Notes under the pieces: model-generated
The model's database searches: none
Seen by the model: the letters and a program-made list of their open reading frames with translations, nothing else
Told to the model about the DNA's origin: nothing
Shown here: positions 1-29,303 of the stretch, one piece after another
How the letters are laid out: each line of letters starts with the position of its first letter
Numbering within the stretch: the stretch's first letter is position 1
Origin: Perca fluviatilis
Taxonomy: Eukaryota; Chordata; Actinopteri; Perciformes; Percidae
Length of the DNA: 64,000 bases
Assembly (NCBI RefSeq): GCF_010015445.1
Contig: NC_053121.1
Location: forward strand, 28,748,434 to 28,812,433
Reading direction: 5' to 3'
Made by a program: the position numbers and the translations under genes

Positions 1-1321
1 TTAATCATTTCCAAAGCCACAAAAATAACAGGAAGAAAAATCTCATAAAGGAATTCATCGAGAAGGAAGTGCAATATTGGTTATCTGCAACACGAGACGG
101 CACATAAGTCAAGACAGTCACGCCAGGATGGTGTGATGCTTGTAATGGTGAGAAATGACTAGCAAGAATGAAGGCTGGAAGGCTCTTACTCAAGGACAAA
201 ATTGAAGTCAAGTGTTTTATAATGTGTTTAAATGCAATCTTCTGGGTTGACCTTTTCTTTCCAGAGGTCTTAAAACCAATAAGTCGTTCACAAGTAGGGA
301 CACTTTCCAATTCTCCCACCCTCTCCTTGCTCCCTCACGGCCCTTCTCTGCCCTATGATTTTCTGTTCCCTTCATTAATCCATCCCTCTTGCTTCTGCTC
401 TTTCTCAGTGGGGCCAGGAGTGCATCCCAAGAGTCCTCTTTCTCAGCCTGCCAGGATATTTCAGTGGCCTCATGAAAAATACTTTAAACAGAGAGAGAGG
501 ATATAAGCAGAGTGGAGGAGGACAGATGTAGAAACAGGGGAAGCGGAGAGATCAGAAGACAAATACCAGGGATTATATATAGATTTGAAATGAGCAGAGC
601 CTGTCAGCATGTAAAGTGTGTGTGTGTGTGTTGGCTGTCAGAGTCTATTAAGCAAGCACTGCAACAGCCACAGAGTACAGACCTGTCTGTCAAGTGCTAG
701 GCAAACAACTCAGCTACAGTTAATGTTGAGTCACTAGACGGGAAGTTTCTCTCTGTTTCAGAATTGACACAACCAGTTATGTGTCAGAGAATAACTGATG
801 TACACATGAAACACTGATCTATTCTCAAAACAATCATGGAGTTTTGAGTAAAAAATGCACTTGTACACTTAATCATCAAATTTTTCAAGAGAGTACTTTA
901 AACCTATCTAATAAAGCGAGACATATCTGTACGTACGTATGCGTGTGTGTCCGTGTTTGGGGGCATGGTTGGTGGCAAATTTAGCTACATGATTGCTGGA
1001 TATACCGAACTAACTTTTCTTCACTTTCCTGGAGAACGAGCAGAGAGCTGAAAGGAACATTACGACAGTTGTTTGGAATAAGGTTGGTGAAAAAAAGGCC
1101 CTATGCTTTTCAGTGTCTATTATTTCGCTAAGAGGAAACTCAATAAAAAGCCATTTGCCAACGCTATATAGTATTAAGTTGCTGTGAGCTGTAGCCTACA
1201 TTCACCACTTCTAGACACAGGCAGAACATAACGTAATCCCCGAGATTGTTCGTTCACAGCGCTGTGGAATGCGAGAAAATCTCAGAGCTGAACCGGGCAG
1301 ACACATCAGTTTTCATCAGAC

Positions 1322-2387
1322 TAGGGGTGGGCGATATATATCGTTTACGATAATATCGTCATTGTTGTGTTAATGATGTGCAAATTGACATTATCAAGTA
1401 TTTAAATTACTTAAAAACACGCATTGGAACACTACACATTCACTCATGTCAACGAAGATGGCGGCGCGCGATTGTGCAGCGGCTACTAGCTCTCCTGTCG
1501 GTGTATATTTATACAAGTACAGCCACACTGAACTAATCAGTATAGGACTACGATAGACTACGGATATAGGACTACGGAACACAGCTGTTACAAGCGCTTT
1601 CCAGGTGGCTCACAACATCCCGGAGGACATAGCCAGACCGGCGCTCCAGGTTGTTGTCGGCGCTAGCACACCGAGCTAGCTACCGGCAGGATGAGAAAAT
1701 AACTACGGCAAGAGTCAGAACAGAGGCGGAGGACTGCATTTTTGTGCATAATGAATGGCGTACCAACAGCAGGATCGTTGCCCAGCACTGTTCACCTGAC
1801 CTGAAGCCCTGTCGGTAATATACAGGCCATTTTATTTACCACGAAAACAGCACACTGCCGTCTACATAGCCCCCGATGCTAACGTTGGCACAAGTTTTGG
1901 CTCACTGCTAACCATAGTGAACAAACTGCAGCACGGTGGGGGGGGGGGGTACATATTGTAGCAGGGGACTTTGGACAAGGGGTCCCAAAACCTGGCCTGA
2001 CACTGCCCTATCCCAGCTCCAGGACTGCTTCCAATAAGGACATGGTTGTGTGCAATATGTTACAGAACAGAGCCCTTTGTTTATTGTTATGATTTCATCT
2101 TGCTTGTATGCTGCACAATTTACATTACAGCAAAGGTGTACAACTGAATGTGTACTCAGAGTTCAATGTTCCTACACTAGTTCAATTAGTATAGTAGTAT
2201 TTTGTCTTTGAATTGTTTTTACTTGAATACTTCAATTTTAAAGAAAATAAATAAGAACTGTTTTCATTCAACATTGTGCCCATTATTATCATCAGTGATT
2301 AAGTAACTCAGACTTTTAAAAACACATTTTTAAAGATTATCGTCAAAATATCGAGATATTATTTTTTGTCCATATCGCCCACCCCTA
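1322..2387. mobile_element. nonautonomous hAT-like DNA transposon with 8-bp target duplication
   Basis: The ends are perfect 16-bp inverted repeats, TAGGGGTGGGCGATAT at 1322-1337 and its complement at 2372-2387. Directly outside are identical copies of CATCAGAC (1314-1321 and 2388-2395). An 8-bp duplication is typical of hAT elements. The 1066-bp body has no transposase frame, so it depends on enzymes supplied elsewhere. It includes a G10 run near 1938. Confidence 0.85.
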
Positions 2388-2656
2388 CATCAGACTCACC
2401 CTGGGTCGGGTTAATTAAGTCTACTGTTAACTTACAACACTAATAACATTACCGTCGCCAAAATACCCCAGTGATTCAAATCCACTACTTCACCGTTAAC
2501 CATCAAGCCACTGAACCTGTATGGAAATTAACACCTCTGCTGGTTAACGATCATACGACACGAGACAACACTGTCTCTCTCTTTTTTTTTAACATAAGTA
2601 CTCTAGAGTTGTAACAATTTAAAAATGCCCAAAATTCACAGGTTCTCACATCTTAA

Positions 2657-3171
2657 AAGGTCCCATGGCATGAAAATTTCAATTAATGTTTTTTTTTTTA
2701 ACATTAATATGAGTTCCCCCAGCCTGCCTATGGTCCCCCAGTGGCTAGAAATGGTGATAGGTGTAAACCGAGCCCTGGGTATCCTGCTCTGTCTTTGAGA
2801 AAATGAAACGTACAGATTGGGAACTTTGACGATAGAATCTTTATTCATTTATAAGTAACCCCTTTTTTTTTTTTTTTTTTTTTCACCCAGAGAATTTGGC
2901 CCACCCATGAGAGAGAGACATCATGGCTTTCAAACAAGCAAAGTGGCAGTTGGTCAAGGCCACACCCCCACCCTGCCCCCCCTCTCTCCTCCTCAATAGC
3001 TACAGACACAGAAATGGCACATACTAAGGAAAGCTCATTGTGGGACTGGCTCTAGTGGCTGTAATTCTGCACCAAGGCTGAATTCGGGAAAGAGACTTCA
3101 GATACAGTATTAGGGGACCACTAAGGCCTATATAAAAGCATCCAAAGAGCACCATGTCATGGGACCTTTAA
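2657..3171. mobile_element. MITE, AAAGGTCCCATG family, copy 1
   Basis: Begins AAAAGGTCCCATGGCATGAA and ends CATGTCATGGGACCTTTAA, forming inverted ends. The interior matches copies at 26063-26549 and 27627-28171 (for example the blocks CAGCCTTGGTGCAGAATT-like and CCACTGGGGGACCATAGG-like), in opposite orientation to those two. An internal poly-T run of about 22 lies at 2862-2883. Noncoding. Confidence 0.8.
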
Positions 3172-3310
3172 ATGTAAATATTTGCAGGTTTTCTTAGTTT
3201 TTTATGATAGTAAACTAATTATCTGTTGGACTGTTGGTCGGACAAAGAAGCTGTTTGAATATTTCAACTTGGCCCCAAGAAATCCTGATGGACATTTTTC
3301 ACCATTTTCA
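3170..3310. repeat. old interspersed repeat, fragment D
   Basis: The block ATGATAGTAAACTAATTATC then TGGACTGTTGGTCGGACAAA matches the central part of copy B at 44060-44110. Confidence 0.5.
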
Positions 3311-3907
3311 GAAATTGTATAAACCAATCTGTGAGGTTAATTGATATAAGTTGTGCTGGAATGACTGAGCTTTAGGTGCACGTGCCATGTGGAGCTAGAA
3401 GTAAAACAAGTGGGTGTTCCACATAAAACACAGCAAGCATACATATTCTTTCATTTTAGGTCAGATAAGCAATGAGACTAAATGCTTAAACATCAAGAGT
3501 GCTCAATATTTTTAGCAGTTAAAATAAATGTATTCTTTAAGCTCTGGGCATACATTATATAAATGGCTTTGTGATCTCAGCTGTCGACTCCGGGATCTAC
3601 AAATACACCAATAATCCCCCAGACCAGACACAGGTTAGACAAGGTCACAGGGATGATGGCTGCAGGCTAACCACAGCTAAAAGAGAATTAATCCTAAATA
3701 AAACAATCACATGAGACTTAAGATAAAAAAAAAAGTCTGGCCAGCATCATTTGATTTAAATAATTTTCTGCACCTAACACCACCTCAGTCATGTGGGCAT
3801 GATTGAGACTTGTGTATGGTGTAAGAAACTGTATGTGTGTATGTGGATTATGGATTACTGTCTGTAATCATTTTAAAGGCCAGTGAGGCACGACTAGCAG
3901 CATGACC

Positions 3908-4021
<114 letters not shown>

Positions 4022-4222
4022 CTTTGTCTTTATCTTCATTCAGCTTCATTCGAATTGGACATGTAAACCACTGTGGAAGCTGGACACATATCCATGCAAA
4101 TTTAAATAATAAAAAAGAACATTTGTCAGAAGTGTTCGACCGTAAAGCTGGTTGAAGAGTTGAGGTTATTTGTTTTCACATAATTAATTAACATAAGTAA
4201 TTTGAGCTAACAAGTCCATTTG

Positions 4223-4223
<1 letters not shown>

Positions 4224-4276
<53 letters not shown>
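4224..4276. repeat. (ATT)n microsatellite
   Basis: About 17 pure ATT units in the partial fam13b intron. Confidence 0.95.
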
Positions 4277-4496
4277 GTTAACTCTGTCTTAATTCATTTT
4301 GAATAACTTGAAGTGTGCACACTTCAAGCGAGGAATCTGGCTGTTTTCATCTCAAATTAAAACCTTTTACCTCTCACTATCAGCTCTTTTTTTTTTTTTT
4401 TACTTCTCAAAACTCACCAATATTCCCTCGCTTTTTTCTCTTTTGTTGATGTTTTTTGTCTTTGTTCCTGTCCTGCCTCTTTGATATTCCACACTA

Positions 4497-4560
4497 TAGC
4501 TTTAATTGTGAAGCACTTTGCAAATTTTGTTTTGAAACGCGCTCTATAAATAAATCTTGA
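4497..4560 (+). mobile_element. LINE (L2-type) 3' tail fragment
   Basis: Reads GTGAAGCACTTTGCAAAT then CGCGCTCTATAAATAAAT. The AAGCACTTTG... CTATAAATAAA pattern is the usual 3' end of L2-type elements in fish; the same pattern recurs at 39768-39815. Confidence 0.55.
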
Positions 4561-5236
4561 CTTACTCACTTCCTTGTATTCTGTTCTGACATGAGTTTAT
4601 CTGCACAGCACACCCGTGGCTTAGTCAAAATACTGCGATGTTATGTGTTCTTAACTGAAGACATAATAAAGTGATAGTTTGATTCAAACAAGACTAAAAC
4701 ACACATTAGCAGTAAGACTTAAACTATGCTTCCCGTACCAGGGTCAAAACGTTTTTGAGTTTCTCTACTCTCCGACAAATCTAACTAACAAAAAATTTGA
4801 GCAACTCTTCAACTCTTTCTCATCAGTATTATCAGCTCCTCTGTGCATGTCGAACTGATACACCCTCACTGTTCCCTTTAAGTGTAAATGTGTAGGTGTC
4901 TATATACAGTAGTCAGGGTCTAGTGCTCAGTAAACAAGTTAAAAGGAGACCAGCAGATGAGAAGAACCTGAGAAGATCTTCATGTTCCTGCAGGGGGATT
5001 GACCTTTGGTTCCTCAGTCTAGTCTTATTATCCTGCGTACGTGAGCATCTGCATGGGTGTGTGGGACCTTTGCCTTCTGGTTGGTCACAAGCTACAAAAC
5101 ATCAACAGATCAGAACACAAGCTCTGCATCTTTTAGTGCCATCAAATGGAAATAGCTGTGACCGGGACCATAAAAACAAATTAACAAACATTTTGGATAA
5201 TTATATTCTCAGTACATTGGTTGAGCGATTATGATG

Positions 5237-5936
5237 TTAAAGCGCCCATATTATGCTCATTTTCAGGTTCATAATTGTATTTTAAGGTTGTACCAGAATA
5301 GGTTTACATGGTTTAATTTTCAAAAAACACCATCTTTTTTGTTGTACTGCACAGCTCTCTCTCACTGCTGCAGATCCTCTTTTCACCTTGTCTCTGTTTT
5401 AGCTGCAGAGTAAGACCTCTTTACTTCTTCTTCTGTACTATCTTTGATTGCACTCGCACATGCGCAGTAGCTCAGATGTAGATCATGTCAGCTAGCTAGC
5501 TCCATAGACAGTAAAAGAAAGGTTGTTTCTCCAACTTCGGTCAGTTACAAGGCAGGATTAGCTGGGAGACTTCTAAATGAGGGCGCACATGTAAGAAGTT
5601 CTTTTGTAGATTATGGTGAACTTGTGTGTGTTGTAGCAGTGCTTTGCTATTGAGAAAGAGGTAGCACGCTAACGCTAGCACGCTAACGCTAGCATGCTAA
5701 CGCTAGCATGCTAACGGTTGCGGTAAGCCAGCTCGTTTCGGCTAGTGACGTAAAAAGCCGTGCAGATTTTGCTCACCCGGAGACTGAAGGCAGGTTACAT
5801 TCAGAAACCGTATCTCACTCAAAACAGCATGGATGGATTTTTTTCAAAGTTTGTATGCGTGTGGAAGCACCAAAGACACAAAATAACACCCCACATCCCA
5901 GAAAAAGTGATTTTTTTCATAATATAGGCACTTTAA
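5237..5936. mobile_element. TTAA-bounded MITE, copy 1 (with GCTAGC repeats)
   Basis: TTAA at both ends (5237-5240 and 5933-5936). Starts TTAAAGCGCCCATATTATG; the right end CATAATATAGGCACTTTAA is its imperfect inverse. A 14-bp unit, CGCTAGCATGCTAA-like, is repeated four times at about 5665-5715. A second copy lies inverted at 23154-23861. TTAA duplication is seen in piggyBac and Kolobok elements. Confidence 0.82.
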
Positions 5937-6315
5937 AGAATCAGAACAGATGATTCAAGTGTGGAGACCATTGTTTTTGAACAATTAGTGTATCATAATT
6001 TTAATCTGGAATGCTGTTTAGAAATTACATTCATTTTAACATTTATCTTAACACACATCAACTAATACACATAAAAAACATCGTAGACTACTCATATGTT
6101 GTCAGATTGCCTGTCACTACTTCCAAGCATCTTCTGGAAGTTACTGTATTTATATTTGACAAAGCCACAGAACATTTAGTGAGTATACACTAATAAATAC
6201 ATATAGAAGCTATTTATTTCATCAGTTGAGGTGACACCAGTCAACAAGGTTATTTAGGGCTTATTTATAGTCTTTCTAATAACCCTGTCCAAGTACTAAG
6301 AAAGCAGTGTAACCC

Positions 6316-7012
6316 TACCTACTACCCTGAGCTCTGGGGTGGGGGTGTGGAGGGGGGGGTCCTGTTAAGTGTACTGTAAGTCTGTGCTACCAACATTGCC
6401 ATCTTGAGTTCAGCTTGCTTCACGTTTTCTGCCTCTGTCTGTTCTTTCATGATGAAGGATGAAATCGCCCGTGTGCCCTTATGTGCTTCTGCGCAGTGTT
6501 TTAATGTGCTGAGTAATGTCATTTTCCCCGCCGTGCGCTACATTAAAATCAATTCGACACACCTTACAAAAAGCGTGGAGGTTGTCGATATGACTAGGTA
6601 AGATGCATGTAAATTGTTGCGCCCCAACACTGTCAATTTACAGCTATATTTCAATTTCTTTGCGGGAACACCGCCTTCACCTGCCTTTCTTATCGGCTCG
6701 CTTTCGGGTCTGAACTTTTCGCGAAGCTTGCGCAGAGATCAACTGCGCAACTGGGTTATAGCCTGCCAGGTTGAGGTGACAAACGGGTTGAAAATTGTAT
6801 ATGGTGTGTGGATTGTGTGAATAGGATACGCTTCATACAAGATCTGGCAATTGGTCAACATTAGACAAACATATTGGTCTGATTATTTATAAAGGAGTTT
6901 GGGCCATGCAAATTACGGGAGTTTCCCGGGAGAAATAACAAACCGGGAGGGGTCCGGGAGATAGGGCTAAAAACGGGAGAAACCCGGGAAAAACGGGAGT
7001 GTTGGTGTTAGC
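6316..7012 (-). mobile_element. DNA transposon relic with transposase-like peptide and CGGGAG repeats
   Basis: A minus-strand frame at about 6340-6500 reads LKHCAEAHKGTRAISSF then IMKEQTEAENVKQAELKM. This resembles the middle of hAT-like transposases common in teleosts (from memory; not searched). Upstream on that strand, 6915-7005 has seven CCCGG/CGGGAG-type units. No complete reading frame remains. Confidence 0.45.
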
Positions 7013-7114
7013 TATGAGCTAAGCTTTTGAAAACAGGTTTTAAAATAATCGAAATTCAACATTAAGTAAATAACCTCTAAATGTAGGAAAACTCTTCACA
7101 AGTTTAGAGATATT

Positions 7115-7683
7115 GGGCCCTATTTTAACGATATAAGCGCACGGCGTGAAGCGCATGGCGCAGGTGCGTTTAGGGCGTTCCCAAATCCACTTTTGGATTG
7201 GTCCGTGCGCGGGTTGTGCTTAGTGTCTTCATTAATTCATAGGTGTGTTTTGGCGTGTCATCTCCATTTCCCTTTAAAAGCCAGGCACGTTTGTACCTTT
7301 GCTATTACAATGGCTGATTTGCACCGTAATATTTTTATTTGTAATCTATATAATTTGTGTGCTGCTGCGCGTCCCTGTGTGTGTGTAACAAGCATAGTGT
7401 GTGTGCGCTGTGCACGAGCTTAGGCGCATTTTACTAATTTGTTGTTAAAATTACAATGAAATGATGCGCTATTGACTTTAGACCATCATTTCTCGCTGCC
7501 TCAAGATAGCAATACGCCAATAATTCATCTGAACACACCTCCCTGTAAGACCAGCACGCCCATGGGTGCAAAGATGGGCGCAGGTGCATTTGCTATTTAA
7601 ACGACGCGGCCGCTGGACGGGTCTTAAACTAGCAAAGACACTTGCGTCGGGCTTTGCGCTGCGCTGGGTGCAAGATAGGGCCC
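7115..7683. mobile_element. MITE with GGGCCCTAT ends
   Basis: Starts GGGCCCTATTTTAACG and ends GTGCAAGATAGGGCCC; GGGCCCTAT(C/T)TT is inverted at the two ends. The interior is rich in GCGCA units. No coding potential. No clear target duplication. Confidence 0.7.
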
Positions 7684-7943
7684 ATGATATGAATGCCACA
7701 GTACAGTGATGGGACCTTATCGTAACTCGTCCATGACACACCAAATAAAATCGGTGTAAATCAGAGTGAGAAAAGCAGCAGATAATCAACTAAATACAAT
7801 GTAACTGCAATGTCATGGTTTTAAAGTCCAGTTTGGGACCTCTGTTGCATGACCTCCTCACTTAGGGATCAACCAGCCCAAAATAAAATAAAAAATTAAC
7901 CGTCTTATCTAATAATATAAGATAAAGTAGTTATGCATCTCAC

Positions 7944-25196
<17,253 letters not shown>

Positions 25197-25238
25197 TGCC
25201 TTCTCCTCCTCACCACAACCCCGCCAAGGCCCTCACGT
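25197..25238 (-). other. fam13b: fam13b 5'UTR portion of the start-codon exon
   Basis: Sequence between the AAAG acceptor and the ATG. G-rich (GGCGGGGTTGTGG, GAGGAGGAGAAGG), without upstream ATGs, so a ribosome reaching this point would start at the FAM13B codon. Confidence 0.7.
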
Positions 25239-26062
25239 CTTTAGGAATAAAAAAAGAAACCCAGAAGGAGGGAGATCAGACAAAAAAAAAAGTGAAATGG
25301 AATGATTTACAAAATAAGAGTCTTGGTAAATCATCTTCAGTCATGTTTGCAAACCTCCCCTCATTATATTTAACCAAGAAAGAAGGGGGGGCGGGGGGGC
25401 ATATGTTATAGTTAATTCTGTGTCTGGGACTGGGGAAAATCTACTGTCCAATGATCACAAACAGATTTAGGTAAAGTATCTGAGTGGTGGTGTTGCTGTC
25501 AGACCAGGATTTCCCCCTGTATAAAGTAGTATTTTATCAATTTCTTTTTTTTTTTTTTTTACATTATATTAACATGATTCAGTATCTGTCATTTCCTCTT
25601 CCATTCCCATGCAAATGTCATGCTGTGAATGCCTGAGTCAGACAAAGGGGTGGAAATCAATCAAGGCAAGCTAAATGTACAACAATCATGTCTGTTCAAA
25701 GTTTGACTTTGACAATGGTTGTTTGGTGAGTGCAAACAGTGGCAGGTGGTGTTCAGTGTTCTCATCGGGGGAGGAGGAACATCACCAAATGTTTATCAGA
25801 AAATGTAAACTGGTTTTGTTCCAATTAAGCTTACAGTATATGTCAATTAATATTGGTAATATTGGTCTTTTAAAGATATAAAAGTGTTATCACTAATACA
25901 ATAACAACAGATTCAAAGTGGTCAGCTGTTTGTTGCTCCTCTAAATACTCTGATAACTAGTTTAAAATCAGTTTGTTGTATTTAAGGTCAGCTTGTTATA
26001 AAAGATGACATAACGGAACACCTAGTAAGGAATTCAAGGCCATTTTTGTATTTACATTAAAA

Positions 26063-26549
26063 AGGTCCCATGACATGGTGCTCTTTGGATGCTTTTATAT
26101 ATCCCTTAGTGGTCCCCTAATACTGTATCTGAAGTCTCTTTCCCGAAATTCAGCCTTGGTGCAGAATTACAGCCACTAGAGCCAGTCCCACAATGAGCTT
26201 TCCTTAGTATGTGCCATTTCGGTGTCTGTAGCTATTGAGGAGGAGAGAGGGCGGGGTAAGGTGGAGGGTGGGGGTGTGACCTTGACCAACTGCCACTTTG
26301 CTCGTTTGAAAGCCATGATGTCTCTCTCTCATGGGTGGGCCAAATTCTCTGGGCGGGCAAAGCAGAGAAAGGAGAGGAGCTCAGATCGGCCCATCTGAGC
26401 TTTCATTTTCTCAAAGGCAGAGCAGGATACCCAGGGCTCGATTTACACCTATCACCATTTCTAGCCACTGGGGGACCATAGGCAGGCTGGGGGAACGCAT
26501 ATTAATGTTAAAAAACCTCAAAGTGAAATTTTCATGCCATGGGACCTTT
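26063..26549. mobile_element. MITE, AAAGGTCCCATG family, copy 2
   Basis: Starts AAAGGTCCCATGACATGG and ends GCCATGGGACCTTTAA. About 85-90% alike by eye with the copy at 27627-28171 in the same orientation. It lies only 280 bp below the fam13b leader exon, within the intron that precedes the start-codon exon. Confidence 0.8.
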
Positions 26550-26863
26550 AAGCTTTAGTAAGTAAATTGTCTAGGTCAGTGCGCAGGATAGGTTTTATTC
26601 TTACATGATATTCAGAGTGGAGATGTGCTGATTTTCAGCATTATGACGAAAGTGACTTGTTATGTTTTCCTTTACAAGAACTAATGTGCTGAATCAGTTA
26701 GTATTTTGTTGCCAAGTTTAGTTAATAAGCCTTGGATATATCAGCTGTCACAATCAAATCGAATCAAAGTGAAGTGGGACCATTCCTTCCTCCGGCAATG
26801 GATGCGCCTGCATGTGTGTGTTTACTCACCGTGTAGCAGTGAAAGTGTGTGTCCTCTCCTCCC

Positions 26864-26887
26864 CTAGCCAGTGAACCACCAAACCAT
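26864..26887 (-). promoter_or_regulatory. uORF 2 in fam13b leader (7 codons), directly after uORF 1
   Basis: ATG at 26887-26885 follows the TAG of uORF 1 with no gap (TAGATGG); peptide MVWWFTG then TAG at 26866-26864. It has G at +4. No further ATG occurs before the FAM13B start once the exons are joined. Confidence 0.42.
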
Positions 26888-26935
26888 CTATGGCTGCTTC
26901 AGGTTGTGGCAGAAGATGAGCCGGTAGTTCCTCAT
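26888..26935 (-). promoter_or_regulatory. uORF 1 in fam13b leader (15 codons)
   Basis: ATG at 26935-26933 (context GTCAATGA, weak at -3) and TAG at 26890-26888; peptide MRNYRLIFCHNLKQP. It could lower reinitiation at the FAM13B start codon if this exon is in the mRNA. Confidence 0.45.
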
Positions 26936-27626
26936 TGACGGACCGCTAATCCCTGTTGCAGGATTCCCTTCTAGCTACGCTAAGGAGAGACAGAGAGAGA
27001 AAAGGCAGAGGAGGGAGGAACATAAGAAAAGAACGAAAAAGAAAGGGTGAAGGTGGGGAGAGAGAAAAAGATGGAGTCTGTTAAGTAACAATCCCTGGTA
27101 TGTTTACAAACATCTGAATAGCTATAGTACTTTCTATTGTAATGTAATGCAATGTTACAAGCTGCGCCGTATCAACAGCTTTTACATTTTCTGTTCTCAA
27201 CACCTGCTGTCAAGTGTTTGCTAGGGAAGATAGTATGGTGCATAAGAAGAGATGCATGTTTCTAGCAGCAGCAACCATTTCATATACAACTTGTTATCAC
27301 TTAGATTGTATTACTTTCTGCTTAGTAATTCTGGTTCTTATCAAATTCTTACAATTCGACGGGTTAGGTTGCCATAATTAGTAAGGTGTCATAAAAGACA
27401 ATGTATGCCTTTGCATTGACCAGTAATACAAACTTAACTTTAAAATTCTTGCTATACACACAAATCAATAAAAGATGCATGGGCCGTTCCAACACAGACA
27501 TTCACTGCAACATAATGTGGGTACCACAGATAAGGACTTCCATGCCATATACTAGTACTTCTTCTGTGCAGAAGTCACACAAACGTTCCTTCATCTTGGA
27601 CTACAGAATAGCCAGTGTGTTTAAAG

Positions 27627-28171
27627 GTCCCATGACATGCTGCTTTTTGGATGCTTTTATATAGGCCTTAGTGGTCCCCTAATACTGTATCTGAAGTCTC
27701 TTTCCCGAAATTCAGCCTTGGTGCAGAATTACAGCTACTAGAGCCAGTCCCACAATGAGCTTTCCTTAGGATGTGCCATTTCTTTGTCTGTAGCTTTAAA
27801 TGCCATTGAGGAGGAGAGACGCGGGGCAAGGTGGGAGGTGGGGGGTTGTGGTGTGGCCTTGACCAACTGCCATGCTTCGCTCGTTTGCAAGCCATGATGT
27901 CTCTCTCTCTTTCTCATGGGCGGGCCAAATTCTCTGGGTGGGCAAAGCAGAGAAAGGCGAGGTAACCTTTCTCCTTATGACGTCATATGGGGAAGATTCC
28001 AGATCGGCCCATCTGAGCTTTCATTTTCTCAAAGGCAGAGCAGGATACCCAGTGCTCGGTTTACACCTATCGCCATTTCTAGCCACTGGGGGACCATAGG
28101 CAGGCTATGGGAACGGATATTAATGTTAAAAAAACTCATAAAGTGAAATTTTCATGCTATGGGACCTTTAA
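27627..28171. mobile_element. MITE, AAAGGTCCCATG family, copy 3
   Basis: Starts AAAGGTCCCATGACATGC and ends GCTATGGGACCTTTAA, flanked by TTTAAA-like sequence. Compared with copy 2 it has extra bases around 27968-27998 (ACCTTTCTCCTTATGACGTC). Confidence 0.8.
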
Positions 28172-29142
28172 ACAGCCAAATGTGTGGGAGAATGAGATCT
28201 CTTAAAGTAAAACAGTTTTTAACTTTTTTATTCTAACATCATGTAGTTGTGTTATGGCTTTAACTTAAAAAAACAAATAACCTGACTGGCACACAAATAC
28301 AAATACATTCCAGCCCTCACACTAACATTTGTATCAGAATCAAACTAATTTAAAACCTCTGAATGTGTCAGGTGGAGGAATGCTTAAGCCAGTTTAATTC
28401 AGGAACCAAGGTCCTCTTTTCTTTTTTTGTCATTTACTGTTTTTGCTGCTTAAGGGTAAATATCTCTTTAGTTTTCGGCACACCCCTTCCTACTTTCACT
28501 CCATTTTCCATGCCGTTTTCCCTTCTTTTCTTCTCTCCCTTTTTATTCATCTCCACTCCTTCCTCTCTAATGGTATCTTCCTACTTTGAGGCTTGAGATG
28601 TCATGTTGTCCAAGTGTCAGCTAGAGGTGAGGACAAAACACAATATAACTGATACCGGTTAGGCTAGAAAGCTGTGTCTGTGTTTGTGTGTCTTGCATGT
28701 CTGTGCATGCCCCTGTGAATGTGAGCAAATGTCATTTTGAATCTGTGTATGTTAGGTGTGTGACTGTTAATTGTTGCAACTTAAGCATGCAAGCGTGTAT
28801 GCATGTGTTTATGCATGTACAGTATGTCTTAAGGTTGCTAGAACACACAGTTCTGTTTTTGAGAGTGTCATGGAGTCAGAAAGACACAAGAGACAATGAG
28901 AGGGAGTTAGGAAGAACACCTGCTGGAAATAAACCATGGTCCTTCATTTGCACACATGCATGGGGTTGAGCCTCAATATGTAGGGTTTGCTCTAATCTGT
29001 TAAAAGCAGCTATCTAAGAGCTAAGAGTTAGATCAGAAAATCCTAACAGTGCCCAAAGCTCTTCAAAAATCATCCAATAAATCAGCCAATCAGCAATTAT
29101 AATCACGTAACAATTCTAGCCAACAAGCATTTGCACAAGCCA

Positions 29143-29303
29143 TTTTTTAGGCCTTTATTTCTGACAGGACAGCTTTTAGACGTGAAAGGGGAGAGAGGGG
29201 GGGAATGACATGCCGGTCGGAACAAACCTGCGGTCGCTGTGTGGAAGACAGAGAGTCTCTGTACATGGGCGGGCGCTCTACCAGGTGAGCTACCCAGGCG
29301 CCC
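29143..29303 (-). mobile_element. tRNA-derived SINE, copy 2
   Basis: Minus-strand head GGGCGCCTGGGTAGCTCACC followed by TGGTAGAGCGCCCGC, then B-box-like GGTTTGTTCC at about 29219-29231 and a tail through CCCCCTCTCTCCCCTTTC. Same family as 10437-10571. The tRNA fold is incomplete, so it is not a tRNA gene. Confidence 0.78.

Larger units (their letters stand above)
26830..26979 (-). other. fam13b: fam13b noncoding 5'UTR exon with two uORFs
   Basis: 150 bp bounded by a strong acceptor (long pyrimidine tract at about 26981-27075 ending CTCCTTAG) and a consensus donor CACG|GTGAGTAA. No frame runs through it into the FAM13B ATG. Reading the minus strand, it holds two short upstream frames, 26935-26888 and 26887-26864, in the same frame and directly abutting. 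It lies 1.6 kb upstream of the start-codon exon on the same strand, so it is read as a leader exon. This is inference from splice signals only. Confidence 0.62.

Noticed and set aside
25380..25402. G-quadruplex at a GGGGGGGCGGGGGGG run
   Set aside because: Only two G runs; it does not make four separated G tracts in a usual quadruplex pattern, and it is in an intron without other signals.
29143..29303. Possible tRNA gene on the minus strand
   Set aside because: A- and B-box-like blocks are present but the cloverleaf arms do not pair and a sister copy at 10437-10571 has the same non-tRNA tail, so it is a SINE.
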